A stretch of 64,000 nt of DNA from an uncultured Clostridia bacterium (GTDB lineage: Bacteria; Bacillota; Clostridia; UBA1381). Within the stretch, counting starts at the first letter, position 1; each line of letters begins with the position of its first letter. The stretch spans positions 1 to 64,000 of the forward strand of contig CANQQZ010000012.1 of NCBI GenBank assembly GCA_947626135.1, in the 5' to 3' direction. The position numbers and the translations under genes were made by a program. The notes beneath the pieces are model-generated. The model searched no databases. It was not told the DNA's origin and saw only the letters and a list, made by a program, of their open reading frames with translations. Positions 15,760 through 23,896 of this stretch are shown here, in pieces.

Positions 15760-17238
15760 TTATTTAAGCTTATACACGATATCATTATAAAGCAGCTCCT
15801 TTTCCATGCTTTCGGCAGTGGTATCCGCTCCGATATGAACAAATTCGATATCCATCATCGCCGCCCAATCATGAAGCATTTCAGCCGTCACATCGTAGGA
15901 AAGCACACTGTGATGCGCGCCGCCTGCCATGATCCAGCACTGCGCCGATGTTTCAAGCGACGGCAGCGGCTTCCACATCACGCCCGCAACCGGCAGGTTA
16001 GGCATCGGACGCAGAGGATTGCATGCCTTAATATCATTTACAATCAGTCTCATTCTGCCTCCCATATCGACAAGCGAGGCGACAACCGCATCCCCGTCCT
16101 TAGAGTCGAACACAAGCCGCGCCGGATCGTTTCTGTCGCCGATACCCAGCGGATGTACCTGTATTTTCGGCTTATTTGCGGCTACAAGCGGACATACCTC
16201 CAGCATGTGCGCGCCCAAAATATGTTCGTTGCCCTTCTCGAAATGATAAGTATAGTCCTCCATAAACGCCGTGCCGCCTGTCATGCCCTCCGCCATAGAC
16301 TTCATAATGACATCCATCGCCGCAACCTTCCAGTCGCCCTCCGCGCCAAATCCGTAGCCGTCCCTCATCATGTTCTGAACGGCAAGTCCGGGCAGCTGGT
16401 CGAGTCCGTGCAAATCCTCAAAATTCGTAACAAAGGCTTTATACCCAAACTCCTCGCAAAGCTTACGAATAGCGATTTCCTCCTTCGCCTGATAGCGAAC
16501 GGCAGCCTCGTTATCGGTATCCATGTCATAACGGCTTTGATATTCCGCCATCTTTTCATCAATTTCCTCTTCGGTAACATCGTTTAAAATGCGCACAAGG
16601 TCACCCACGGGACGATATTCGATATCCCAGCCGAATTTAATTTCCGCTTCAACCTTATCTCCCTCTGTAACCGCGACCTGGCGCATATTATCGCCGAAAC
16701 GGCATAATTTGAGATCCTGCGAAACATTATAGCCATAAGCCGCTCTCATCCAATCGCCCAATTTTCTGCGCGGTTCCTCATCCTCCCAGTAGCCTACGAT
16801 AATTTTTCTCGCCTTACGCAGTCTTGAGCCGATGAATCCATGCTCTCTGTCTCCGTGCGCCGCCTGATTGAGATTCATAAAATCCATATCGATCTCGTTC
16901 CAGGGGATTTCGCGGTTATACTGCGTATGGAAATGGCAGTACGGCTTTTTAAAATCCTTCAAGCCGTTAATCCACATTTTCGACGGACTGAACGTGTGCA
17001 TCCACGTTATAACGCCCGCGCATTTATCATCATAAGACGCTTCCCTGAAAATCGCCTTAACCTCCGCCGGCGTCTTGACCGTCGGCTTCCATACAAGCTT
17101 CGCGGGGAGCGCGCCCGACGCGTTTAAACCGCTAACTATCGCCTGTGAGTCGGCAGCAACCTGCTCGAGAGTTTCCGGTCCGTACAAATGCTGACTGCCC
17201 GTTACGAACCAAAATTCATAATCCTTTATTGTGCTCAT
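15760..17238 (-). CDS. araA: L-arabinose isomerase
   Basis: A 492-residue enzyme converting L-arabinose to L-ribulose, of full family length. It opens with the family motif YEFWFVTGSQHLYGPETL. The metal and active-site regions are recognisable: GITGG-type AEGMTGGTAFMEDYTYH, HMLEVCPL and the late AGGAHHSVLSYDV. It is alone: araB, araD and arabinose transport genes are not in this window. Arabinose is the main side-chain sugar of RG-I, so the gene fits the PL11, GH53 and rhamnose-uptake theme. An inverted repeat overlapping its promoter suggests repression by a sugar-responsive regulator. Confidence 0.96.
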   Translation of the reverse strand: MSTIKDYEFWFVTGSQHLYGPETLEQVAADSQAIVSGLNASGALPAKLVWKPTVKTPAEVKAIFREASYDDKCAGVITWMHTFSPSKMWINGLKDFKKPYCHFHTQYNREIPWNEIDMDFMNLNQAAHGDREHGFIGSRLRKARKIIVGYWEDEEPRRKLGDWMRAAYGYNVSQDLKLCRFGDNMRQVAVTEGDKVEAEIKFGWDIEYRPVGDLVRILNDVTEEEIDEKMAEYQSRYDMDTDNEAAVRYQAKEEIAIRKLCEEFGYKAFVTNFEDLHGLDQLPGLAVQNMMRDGYGFGAEGDWKVAAMDVIMKSMAEGMTGGTAFMEDYTYHFEKGNEHILGAHMLEVCPLVAANKPKIQVHPLGIGDRNDPARLVFDSKDGDAVVASLVDMGGRMRLIVNDIKACNPLRPMPNLPVAGVMWKPLPSLETSAQCWIMAGGAHHSVLSYDVTAEMLHDWAAMMDIEFVHIGADTTAESMEKELLYNDIVYKLK

Positions 17239-17255
17239 ACGTATCTTCTCCTTAA

Positions 17256-17302
17256 TATAATTGTATTTAATTCAATTATACCAGAAACAGGAATTTATGC
17301 AA
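17256..17302 (-). promoter_or_regulatory. araA promoter overlapped by an inverted-repeat operator candidate
   Basis: TTGCAT (17297-17302), a 16-bp spacer and an extended -10 TGGTATAAT (TATAAT at 17275-17280). The inverted repeat TATAATTG-N9-CAATTATA (17256-17280) covers the -10 box and the likely transcription start, as expected for a repressor site. I cannot name the regulator. Confidence 0.68.
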
Positions 17303-17325
17303 GTATTTTTTGCGCTAAATTTATG

Positions 17326-17742
17326 TCAATATCTTTTCTTTACTATCATATAGCATATACAGTATATCAGACAAAAGCCGCATACCGTATACGCAATGAT
17401 CTGTCCCGCCGTATCCTTATTAATTGCGTACAGTATGATTACCGCGGCGGAGGCAAGCGTTATATACACGGCAAAGGACAGCGAGCGCGCTTTTTCCATA
17501 AGCATGACATTACGCTCGTCTTTTTCGGCTATCTCACATTCACGAAGCCTTTCGGGATTTTTCAGCAGCCTTATGTTCCGTCCCAGCTGTACCGCTCCCG
17601 CGGCTATAAGAGCAATCCCTACCGCCGACAAGGTATCGTTAACGCCCTTGGAAAAAAATGCTGCCGCCCACAGCGCCGCGCCGATGATTATATAAAACAC
17701 CATCAGATACGCTCTTGATTTGATTTTCTTTTCATATTCCAT
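17326..17742 (-). CDS. Small membrane protein paired with an XRE regulator
   Basis: A 138-residue protein with two pairs of hydrophobic helices (YLMVFYIIIGAALWAAAFF plus a second near residue 45, and AVYITLASAAVIILYAI plus AYTVCGFCLIYCICYMIV). The cytoplasmic middle segment LRECEIAEKDERNVMLMEKARSL is highly charged. I chose ATG 17742 because an upstream in-frame ATG sits directly on the GAGGAGG ribosome site. It begins 1 bp after the stop of the upstream regulator gene. Such two-gene units of short XRE regulator plus four-helix membrane protein are common in Firmicutes, but their function is not known to me. Confidence 0.72.
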   Translation of the reverse strand: MEYEKKIKSRAYLMVFYIIIGAALWAAAFFSKGVNDTLSAVGIALIAAGAVQLGRNIRLLKNPERLRECEIAEKDERNVMLMEKARSLSFAVYITLASAAVIILYAINKDTAGQIIAYTVCGFCLIYCICYMIVKKRY

Positions 17743-17743
17743 T

Positions 17744-17944
17744 TTATTCATCCTCCTCAAATATAAATATATCCTCAATTCCGACGCCGAAATATTTGGC
17801 AATCCTATGAGCAAGCTGCAGCGATGCGTTATATTTGCCGCTTTCCAGAGATATTATCGTCTGCCGCGTCACTCCGACCGCCTTTGCGAGCTCATCCTGC
17901 GTTATTCCTATTTTTTTTCGCGCGTCTCTTATCGCTATTATCAA
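17744..17944 (-). CDS. Short XRE-family helix-turn-helix regulator
   Basis: A 66-residue protein made almost entirely of an XRE helix-turn-helix ([41 protein letters not shown]) and an acidic tail [10 protein letters not shown]. No ATG fits. I chose TTG 17944, since AAGGGAG lies 8 bp before it and the family starts there; a TTG at 17962 is also in frame. A strong promoter and a near-perfect 12-bp inverted repeat just upstream suggest negative autoregulation. It is followed immediately by a membrane protein gene, and together they form a two-gene module. Confidence 0.86.
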   Translation of the reverse strand: MIIAIRDARKKIGITQDELAKAVGVTRQTIISLESGKYNASLQLAHRIAKYFGVGIEDIFIFEEDE

Positions 17945-17963
17945 GTCATCAACTCCCTTCAAA

Positions 17964-17989
17964 ATAATGTAAAGCTCGCTTTACATTAT
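17964..17989. promoter_or_regulatory. Operator-like inverted repeat upstream of the XRE gene
   Basis: ATAATGTAAAGC and GCTTTACATTAT with a 2-bp centre, between the -10 box and the coding region. A further TTTACATT half-site lies near 18025. It is a likely autoregulatory site for the XRE protein. Confidence 0.75.
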
Positions 17990-17990
17990 C

Positions 17991-18018
17991 ATTATAGCAC
18001 TCTTTTTGAAAATGTCAA
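17991..18018 (-). promoter_or_regulatory. Promoter of the XRE/membrane protein pair
   Basis: A perfect TTGACA (18013-18018), a 16-bp spacer and a perfect TATAAT (17991-17996), immediately upstream of the operator. Confidence 0.88.
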
Positions 18019-18089
18019 GCTTATTTTACATTTTTATTTAAAAAAACACATGCCGCGTATTCGCCGCCATAAAACCGGCTGCTTTCGCG

Positions 18090-19472
18090 TTATGTGTTTG
18101 CGCACGTGTTTAACCTTATCCGTGCCGTAAAAATCTTTTTTTCTGCATCGAATCGAAAATTGTCGCTCCCGTCATATTTCCGCGCGGTTTGAGCTATACT
18201 GCGCAAGCCGCGTCCTCCTTCGGGATTCCCGCTCAAAAACGCTTCCGCCGGCAAAAATCCGCTTTTATTCTGAAAATACCGGCTTACTCTCACTTCCATG
18301 CAAGGATTTGATATCTCTATCGCCAGCGACCTCTGTACCGTACCGATTTGTATATTAATCCATCGGTTTTCTTTGAATCTCATACACGCGTTAATGGCGT
18401 TTTCCATCGCATTTCCGAACAGGACGGTTAAATCCACGGGATCTATATTTAATTCGCCGCACTCCGCCCGAACTTGACAGCTGATATTTTTTTCCCGAGC
18501 CAGACCTATATAATACTGCAAAAGACCGTTGACCGTCATATTCCCGCAATACACCTCGTTATCGTGCTTTACGGTGGTGTCTATAACCTCTGAAAGGTAA
18601 TCCTTCATTTCCTTCAGCATTCCCCTGTCTAGCATATCGTTCAGCGTATTGTAGTGATGACGCACATCGTGGCGCATTCGGCGCGCGTTCTCTATATCTC
18701 CGGCAATTTTTTCATACTGCATACGGCGGATTCCCTCCATCCGGCGGCGCTCGCCGTCCCGCTTGCGCCGTACCGATTCGCGGAAGATAAATCTGTAAAT
18801 CAATATCTGGTACATCAGCAAAATCAACAGCATCGCCAGCAGAAGCAAATATGATTTGCTGTCCAAATAGTAATATGTAAAATCAACGCATATCATCATA
18901 GCGATAAAAATAACGGTTGAAACAGCCAGAACGTAAAATTCGCGCCGCATATTCTGCGTTTCCACCTCCTGAATATACTCGCGCAGCATACGTATAACAA
19001 ACAACAGCATCGGCGGCAGGAGCAGCAGGTTCGTGATCATATACATCATGATCCCGTGTGCAGAATACACCGCCGACTCATTATGCTCCGGAGCAATATT
19101 AAAAAGCACGGCGAGAGAACCGTTCAGAGCATTCACCAGGCAATACTGAAAAACCGCGTAAAACATTACGACAAGAAAAACCAAAAGCTTTTTAGTCAGC
19201 GCGTCCCGTACCAGACTTATATACGCAGCCATTATCAGAAATATTGTTGAAAACATGTATATATTTGCCGCAAGCGCGGTATTTGAGCTTATTCCGCTGC
19301 ATATTACAAGGGCAAACAGCATTGAAACAATAAATACCGCAATCGTCATACATGAAAAAATCACGCCGCGCCGAAAACGGCAATCCTCCCTTGGAAATGG
19401 CAGAAAAACCATTATTGCGCAGGGAAGAAGCTGTATAAAAAAGCCTGCGGCGTTCTGAACAAAAGCCATCAT
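18090..19472 (-). CDS. Sensor histidine kinase of the LytS/AgrC (GHKL) class
   Basis: A 460-residue membrane sensor. About six hydrophobic helices fill residues 1-225, followed by a coiled linker rich in Arg/Glu (ESVRRKRDGERRRMEG). The dimerisation/phosphoacceptor segment is MRHDVRHHYNTL near residue 265. The C-terminal GHKL ATPase domain has N-box NAMENAINACM and G-box GGRGLRSI. It should phosphorylate the LytTR regulator encoded just upstream, whose stop overlaps this start by 4 bp (ATGA). AgrC-type kinases sense peptides, but no peptide precursor or AgrB-like processing gene is visible nearby, so the signal is unknown. Confidence 0.88.
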   Translation of the reverse strand: MMAFVQNAAGFFIQLLPCAIMVFLPFPREDCRFRRGVIFSCMTIAVFIVSMLFALVICSGISSNTALAANIYMFSTIFLIMAAYISLVRDALTKKLLVFLVVMFYAVFQYCLVNALNGSLAVLFNIAPEHNESAVYSAHGIMMYMITNLLLLPPMLLFVIRMLREYIQEVETQNMRREFYVLAVSTVIFIAMMICVDFTYYYLDSKSYLLLLAMLLILLMYQILIYRFIFRESVRRKRDGERRRMEGIRRMQYEKIAGDIENARRMRHDVRHHYNTLNDMLDRGMLKEMKDYLSEVIDTTVKHDNEVYCGNMTVNGLLQYYIGLAREKNISCQVRAECGELNIDPVDLTVLFGNAMENAINACMRFKENRWINIQIGTVQRSLAIEISNPCMEVRVSRYFQNKSGFLPAEAFLSGNPEGGRGLRSIAQTARKYDGSDNFRFDAEKKIFTARIRLNTCANT

Positions 19473-20200
19473 GACTTATCCCCCTTAAAATTTCCTCGGC
19501 TCGAAAGTCTGTCAAAGACATAGTTATCATACGCCGCGCGTATGGCTGCGCTCTGCCGTATTGCAATCGGCAGTCTTTTCCCGTCCTGTAAAATGCACGT
19601 ATCCGTACCCATCTGAGCAATATAATCCATATTTACGGAAATTCCCCGATTAATTCTCAAAAAATTTTTGTTCATTTTCCGTTCAAGCTCGCCGAAAGAC
19701 ATACGAACCCTCAGCTTGCTGCCGTCGGAGAGCGAAATGTTTACCGCGTGATTATCGCTTTCAATAAGGCAAATACTATCCAAAAAAACAGTATGTCTGT
19801 TCGGTCCTACCATCAGAGTTATACGCTCCTTATATTTTGAGCGGGATTCGTTCAACCGCCTGAAGGCCTCCGTTACAGCCTCCGTGGTTACGGGCTTTAT
19901 CAGATAGTGCATGGCGTAGACCGAGAAGGCCTCCACGGCATGCTCTCTGCTGACAGTGACAAAAACTATTCCCGTATCGGGAGAAATTTCCCGAAGTCTG
20001 CCGGCGATATCAATGCCGCTCTCTCCGGGCATGTATATATCCAGAAAAACAATATCAAACCGAGGTGATTGCTTCGCCGCCTCCAAAAGAGACGCCCCGC
20101 TGCTGAATTTCTCCGCGCGCAGAGCCCCATCATAGCCGCGCAGCGCTTCCTCAAATTGTTCCTGTTCTCTTAAATCATCGTCGCAAATCGCAATCCGCAT
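19469..20200 (-). CDS. LytTR-family response regulator
   Basis: A 243-residue regulator. The N-terminal receiver domain has acidic pocket IAICDDD, phosphoacceptor in FDIVFLDIYMPG near residue 55, and conserved MHYLIKPV. From about residue 135 the C-terminal LytTR DNA-binding domain has IESDNHAVNISLSDG and FLRINRGISVNMDYI. LytTR proteins bind direct repeats near the promoters of peptide, autolysin or virulence-type genes. It is the first gene of the two-component pair, with AGGAGG before the ATG. It follows trpG by about 90 bp without a clear terminator, so some read-through is possible. Confidence 0.92.
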   Translation of the reverse strand: MRIAICDDDLREQEQFEEALRGYDGALRAEKFSSGASLLEAAKQSPRFDIVFLDIYMPGESGIDIAGRLREISPDTGIVFVTVSREHAVEAFSVYAMHYLIKPVTTEAVTEAFRRLNESRSKYKERITLMVGPNRHTVFLDSICLIESDNHAVNISLSDGSKLRVRMSFGELERKMNKNFLRINRGISVNMDYIAQMGTDTCILQDGKRLPIAIRQSAAIRAAYDNYVFDRLSSRGNFKGDKS

Positions 20201-20289
20201 ACAGTATTCCTCCTATAGCTGCGCCGGCGTCCGCACCGCCGTATTTACAAGCGTCAAAGCGGGCGCCGGAAGCCGCGGTCAAAATATAT

Positions 20290-20853
20290 TTAAATTCCCA
20301 AAAAATTTTCAATTAATTTTTTCCCGCATGGCGTAAGCACCGATTCCGGATGGAACTGTATGCCGTAAACAGGGCGGGTTTTATGCATTACACCCATTAT
20401 GCAGCCATCATCGCTGCGCGCTGTAATCTCCAGTTCCGCCGGGAGAGTGTCTTCGTCAATAACAAGCGAATGATAGCGTCCGACTTGAGCCGACACACCC
20501 ATATCCCTAAAAATCGGACAGGCGCTGCTTATCGCGACAGTATCACCCTTCCCGTGCATAAGCCTCGGCGCATGTATAATATTCGCTCCGAACGCCGCGC
20601 CGACAGCCTGATGTCCCAGACAAACGCCCAAAACGGGTATGTCTCCGGTCGATTTTATCAAATCTATGCAGATTCCGGCTTTATCCGGATATCCGGGTCC
20701 GGGAGAAATAACGATATGCGACGGTTTTTTTTCAATGACGTCCTCAACCGTGATTTTATCGTTTCTGTATACCTCTATATCGGGGTTTATCTCCCCGATA
20801 TACTGATACAGATTATATGTGAATGAATCATAATTGTCTATCATTATTATCAT
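20290..20853 (-). CDS. trpG: Anthranilate synthase component II, glutamine amidotransferase
   Basis: A 187-residue class I amidotransferase that releases ammonia from glutamine for TrpE. The catalytic triad is visible: Cys in PVLGVCLGHQAVG, and His and Glu in YGIQFHPESVLTP. The oxyanion segment VISPGPGYPDKAG is also present. The start ATG overlaps the trpE stop (ATGA), which gives coupled synthesis of the two subunits. The same protein can serve PabB for folate. Pairing with a TrpE that carries a Trp-binding motif favours tryptophan synthesis. Other trp genes are not in this window. Confidence 0.94.
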   Translation of the reverse strand: MIIMIDNYDSFTYNLYQYIGEINPDIEVYRNDKITVEDVIEKKPSHIVISPGPGYPDKAGICIDLIKSTGDIPVLGVCLGHQAVGAAFGANIIHAPRLMHGKGDTVAISSACPIFRDMGVSAQVGRYHSLVIDEDTLPAELEITARSDDGCIMGVMHKTRPVYGIQFHPESVLTPCGKKLIENFLGI

Positions 20854-22322
20854 ACTATATCACCCGCCTCCTCTATCGCCTTGAGCACAGCCGACGCTTT
20901 GTTTACCGATTCCCGGTACTCGTTTTCCGGCACACTGCCGCTGACAATGCCGCCGCCCGCCTGAACATACGCCTTCCCGTCCTTAAACACGCCGGTACGT
21001 ATTGTAATACAGCTGTCGAAGCTGCCGTTGAAGCTGATATAACCTATGGCGCCGCCGTAAACGGAACGCTTTGTTTTTTCCAGCTCGTCTATTATCTCCA
21101 TTGCGCGGATTTTCGGCGCTCCGGACAGCGTTCCCGCCGGCAGTGCCGCCGCGAGCGCGTCAAAGCATGTTTTATCGGAGCGAAGCCTGCCCTCAACGTC
21201 TGATATTATATGCATTACGTGGGAAAACCTCTCAACATATTTAAACCGCGTCACCTTAACGGAGCCGAATTCGCTGACCTTTCCCACGTCGTTTCTGCCA
21301 AGGTCAACCAGCATGGTATGCTCGGCTATCTCCTTTTCGTCCGCGAGCAATTCCTTTTCAAGCCGCAAATCCTCTTCGATTGTCTTGCCTCTCCAGCGCG
21401 TTCCCGCAATGGGTCCCGTCTGCACCACGCCGTTCTCCACTCTCACCAGCATTTCCGGCGACGCCCCGACTATCTGATACTCTCCGAAATCAAGAAAATA
21501 CATATACGGCGACGGATTTATCAGACGCAGGGCGCGGTACGCATTAAACGGACTCACGCTTGTTTCGGCTTCAAACCTATGTGAAATCACAACCTGGAAT
21601 ATATCCCCGTTTTTAATATACTCCTTCGCCCGCTCCACCGCGCCGCAAAATTCCTCCTTTGTCATATTGGATGAAATTTTCGCCGACGAACGGTAATGTC
21701 TTTCCTCCTTTACCGAAAGCTTTGACAAGTCCTCCATTTCCGCGCGTATGTCTATTATCCTATTTGTCGCTGCCTTGTAACGGCTTTCTATATCTCCCTC
21801 CGCGTGAACGTTCACTATGATGTGCAGCTTTTGCGAAGCATGGTCAAACGCTATTATCTCATCGGTAAACATGAATCTCATGTCCGGCAGCTTCAAATCA
21901 TCCTCCACGCTCATGGGAAGCTTTTCGTAGTAACGGATTATGTCATACGCAAAATATCCCACCGCGCCGCCGTTAAACGACGGAATGTCCGTCAGCTTCG
22001 GAGCCCTGTACCGCGCAGCGATTTTTTCCAGCTCCTTCATCGGCTCTCCGGTATATGTCTCTGTTTTTCCCGTATAATCCATAACCGTTATCTCGCCGCC
22101 CGAGCAGGAAAAGCTCAGGAACGGATTACGTCCTATGAATGAGTATCTCGCCGTAACGCTGTTTTGACCGATACTCTCAAGCAAAAAACAATTTTTTTCG
22201 GTGCACATCCGCTTAAACACGCTTATAGGCGTATCCATATCCGCGTAAAGCTCCATAGAAACGGGAATAAGATTGTAGTCCTTGGCGTATTCCCGCACCT
22301 CTTCCAAACTTAAATTAAACAT
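20850..22322 (-). CDS. trpE: Anthranilate synthase component I
   Basis: A 490-residue chorismate-utilising enzyme making anthranilate with TrpG. The N-terminal FLLES (residues near 47) with RYSFIGRNP is the feedback tryptophan-binding motif, which separates TrpE from PabB. The C-terminal catalytic core has FQVVISHRFE, PSPYMYFLDFG, GTRWRGKT and LPAGTLSGAPKIRAM. I chose ATG 22322 with GGAGGGAGG directly upstream, rather than an in-frame TTG 27 bp earlier. The gene sits behind a 150-nt leader with phased NAG triplets and an intrinsic terminator, so transcription attenuation is likely. Confidence 0.95.
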   Translation of the reverse strand: MFNLSLEEVREYAKDYNLIPVSMELYADMDTPISVFKRMCTEKNCFLLESIGQNSVTARYSFIGRNPFLSFSCSGGEITVMDYTGKTETYTGEPMKELEKIAARYRAPKLTDIPSFNGGAVGYFAYDIIRYYEKLPMSVEDDLKLPDMRFMFTDEIIAFDHASQKLHIIVNVHAEGDIESRYKAATNRIIDIRAEMEDLSKLSVKEERHYRSSAKISSNMTKEEFCGAVERAKEYIKNGDIFQVVISHRFEAETSVSPFNAYRALRLINPSPYMYFLDFGEYQIVGASPEMLVRVENGVVQTGPIAGTRWRGKTIEEDLRLEKELLADEKEIAEHTMLVDLGRNDVGKVSEFGSVKVTRFKYVERFSHVMHIISDVEGRLRSDKTCFDALAAALPAGTLSGAPKIRAMEIIDELEKTKRSVYGGAIGYISFNGSFDSCITIRTGVFKDGKAYVQAGGGIVSGSVPENEYRESVNKASAVLKAIEEAGDIV

Positions 22323-22389
22323 TTCTGCCTCCCTCCGGTCCTTCGACAAGCCCGAACGCGTTTTCCTGCCGCCGCAGCCGACTGCGTTA

Positions 22390-22425
22390 TAAAAAAATGT
22401 CTTTTCCGCGCACAGAAAAAGACAT
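22390..22425 (-). terminator. Leader terminator/attenuator upstream of trpE
   Basis: In the transcript ATGTCTTTTTC pairs with GAAAAGACAT and is followed by TTTTTTT (stem at 22397-22425). It lies between the trpE promoter and the coding region, so without antitermination it would abort the operon. The leader reading frame starting near 22471 (MRTDEMRRAIL) runs through the stem but contains no Trp codons. Confidence 0.82.
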
Positions 22426-22446
22426 GGAAATATTCCGTTAAAATAG

Positions 22447-22474
22447 CTCGTCTCATCTCATCTGTTCTCATCTG
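22447..22474 (-). promoter_or_regulatory. Six NAG triplets phased every 5 nt in the trpE leader (TRAP-like site)
   Basis: In transcript order CAG, GAG, CAG, GAG, GAG and GAG are each separated by exactly 2 nt. They begin about at the predicted transcription start. This is the format of RNA sites bound by the Trp-activated TRAP ring in Bacillus, although that site has eleven triplets. A chance short tandem repeat is the alternative. Confidence 0.5.
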
Positions 22475-22481
22475 ATATCTT

Positions 22482-22510
22482 ATTATACCAATACGGTCCG
22501 CATTTGTCAA
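22482..22510 (-). promoter_or_regulatory. Promoter of trpE-trpG
   Basis: A perfect TTGACA (22505-22510), a 17-bp spacer and an extended -10 TGGTATAAT (TATAAT at 22482-22487). Confidence 0.92.
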
Positions 22511-22584
22511 GCGCTTTTCGCCGCTCATGCGCATGACGTCAAATTATAGCGCTGTGCTCCGCAAAGCCTTTAAAAAGAATCCGT

Positions 22585-22611
22585 GCAAAAAATGAGAAGC
22601 CCGCGGGCTTC
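22585..22611 (-). terminator. Intrinsic terminator after obg
   Basis: The palindrome GAAGCCCGCGGGCTTC (22596-22611) is followed in the minus-strand transcript by TCATTTTTT, 8 bp after the obg stop. Confidence 0.85.
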
Positions 22612-22618
22612 CCACTTT

Positions 22619-23896
22619 TTAAAATACAAAATCAAATTCCAAATCGCCTATTATAACATTATCGTTTTCTTTAATTCCCATTTCGATGAGGTCCTCTATA
22701 ACTCCGCGCTTCAAAAGCATACGCTGGAAATATTGAAGCGATTCGCGGTCGGAAAAGTTAACGCTTCCGCCCACAGCTTCGATCCACGGTCCCTCAATAA
22801 CATAGCTTTTGTTTTCGCGTCGTATTGTGTAGCCTTTTTCGTCAGCGTCCGAAAAATCCTCCTCTATATACGCCTCCGGCTCGAAAATTATCATCGGTTC
22901 AAGCTTTGAAAGCTCCTCATACGTCTTATTCATGAGCTCTCTTATGCCCTTGTTAACAGCGGCGGATATCGGAAATACCTCTATTCCCCTCTTTTCCATC
23001 TCGTCAAGGAACGCCTTGTACTCCTCCTCGTTCTGGATTATATCTATTTTATTCGCCGCCACGATCTGCCTGCGCTCCTCCAAAGCCATATCATACTGCG
23101 CAAGCTCGTTGTTTATGGTGTCGAAATCCTCGATTGGGTTTCTGCCCTCGATCCCCGATACGTCCACAACATGGATAATCACGCGTGTGCGCTCGATATG
23201 ACGCAGGAACTCATGTCCCAAACCGGCGCCCTCGGAGGCGCCCTCGATAATTCCGGGAATATCGGCAAGGACAAAGCTTCGTCCTTCGCCCAAATCCACA
23301 ACTCCCAAATTCGGCTCAAGCGTTGTGAAATGATAATTCGCAATTTTCGGGTCCGCCTTTGTGGTCATTGACAAAATCGTTGATTTTCCCACATTTGGAA
23401 AGCCTACAAGTCCGACGTCAGCAAGCAGCTTGAGCTCCAGAATCAGCTCACGCTCATCACCCGGCAAACCGTTTTTGGCAAAGTTCGGCGTTTGACGCGT
23501 GGATGTGGCAAAATGCGAATTTCCCCAGCCGCCGCTGCCGCCGCGCGCCGCGACAAATTCTCTGTCCGGATCTGACATATCCGCCAATATGCGGTTTGAA
23601 GCCGCGTCGCGTATGATCGTTCCCTGCGGCACCTTTAATATAATATTGTCACCCGCTCCGCCCTTTCGATGGTTTCCTGAGCCGTCGGCGCCGTTTTGCG
23701 CGGAGTATTTGCGCTTGTATTTGTAATCGTTAAGCGTTGTCATACCGGGCTCAACGCGGAATATAACGCTGCCGCCTTTGCCGCCGTCCCCTCCGTCGGG
23801 TCCTCCGGCGGCGATATATTTTTCACGCCTGAACGATATCGAGCCGTTTCCGCCTTTACCGGCTTTTACAAGAATTTTAGCTTTATCCGCAAACAT
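22619..23896 (-). CDS. obg: GTPase Obg/CgtA
   Basis: A 425-residue essential GTPase involved in 50S assembly, the stringent response and sporulation control. It has the glycine-rich Obg fold (about 1-158, starting MFADKAKILVKAGKGGNG), a G domain with P-loop GFPNVGKST, DIPG and NKID, and a C-terminal OCT domain typical of Firmicutes (about 345-425). I chose ATG 23896. A GTG one codon earlier is possible, giving a 4-bp overlap with the lipoprotein gene. It is the last gene of the dprA-topA-trmFO-lipoprotein-obg operon and is closed by a terminator. Confidence 0.97.
   Translation of the reverse strand: MFADKAKILVKAGKGGNGSISFRREKYIAAGGPDGGDGGKGGSVIFRVEPGMTTLNDYKYKRKYSAQNGADGSGNHRKGGAGDNIILKVPQGTIIRDAASNRILADMSDPDREFVAARGGSGGWGNSHFATSTRQTPNFAKNGLPGDERELILELKLLADVGLVGFPNVGKSTILSMTTKADPKIANYHFTTLEPNLGVVDLGEGRSFVLADIPGIIEGASEGAGLGHEFLRHIERTRVIIHVVDVSGIEGRNPIEDFDTINNELAQYDMALEERRQIVAANKIDIIQNEEEYKAFLDEMEKRGIEVFPISAAVNKGIRELMNKTYEELSKLEPMIIFEPEAYIEEDFSDADEKGYTIRRENKSYVIEGPWIEAVGGSVNFSDRESLQYFQRMLLKRGVIEDLIEMGIKENDNVIIGDLEFDFVF

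Noticed and set aside
22310-22471. Leader peptide of about 53 codons before trpE (MRTDEMRRAIL...) as a classical Trp-codon attenuator
   Set aside because: No tryptophan codons and no convincing ribosome site. Its Phe codons come from the terminator stem itself. Kept only as a side remark.
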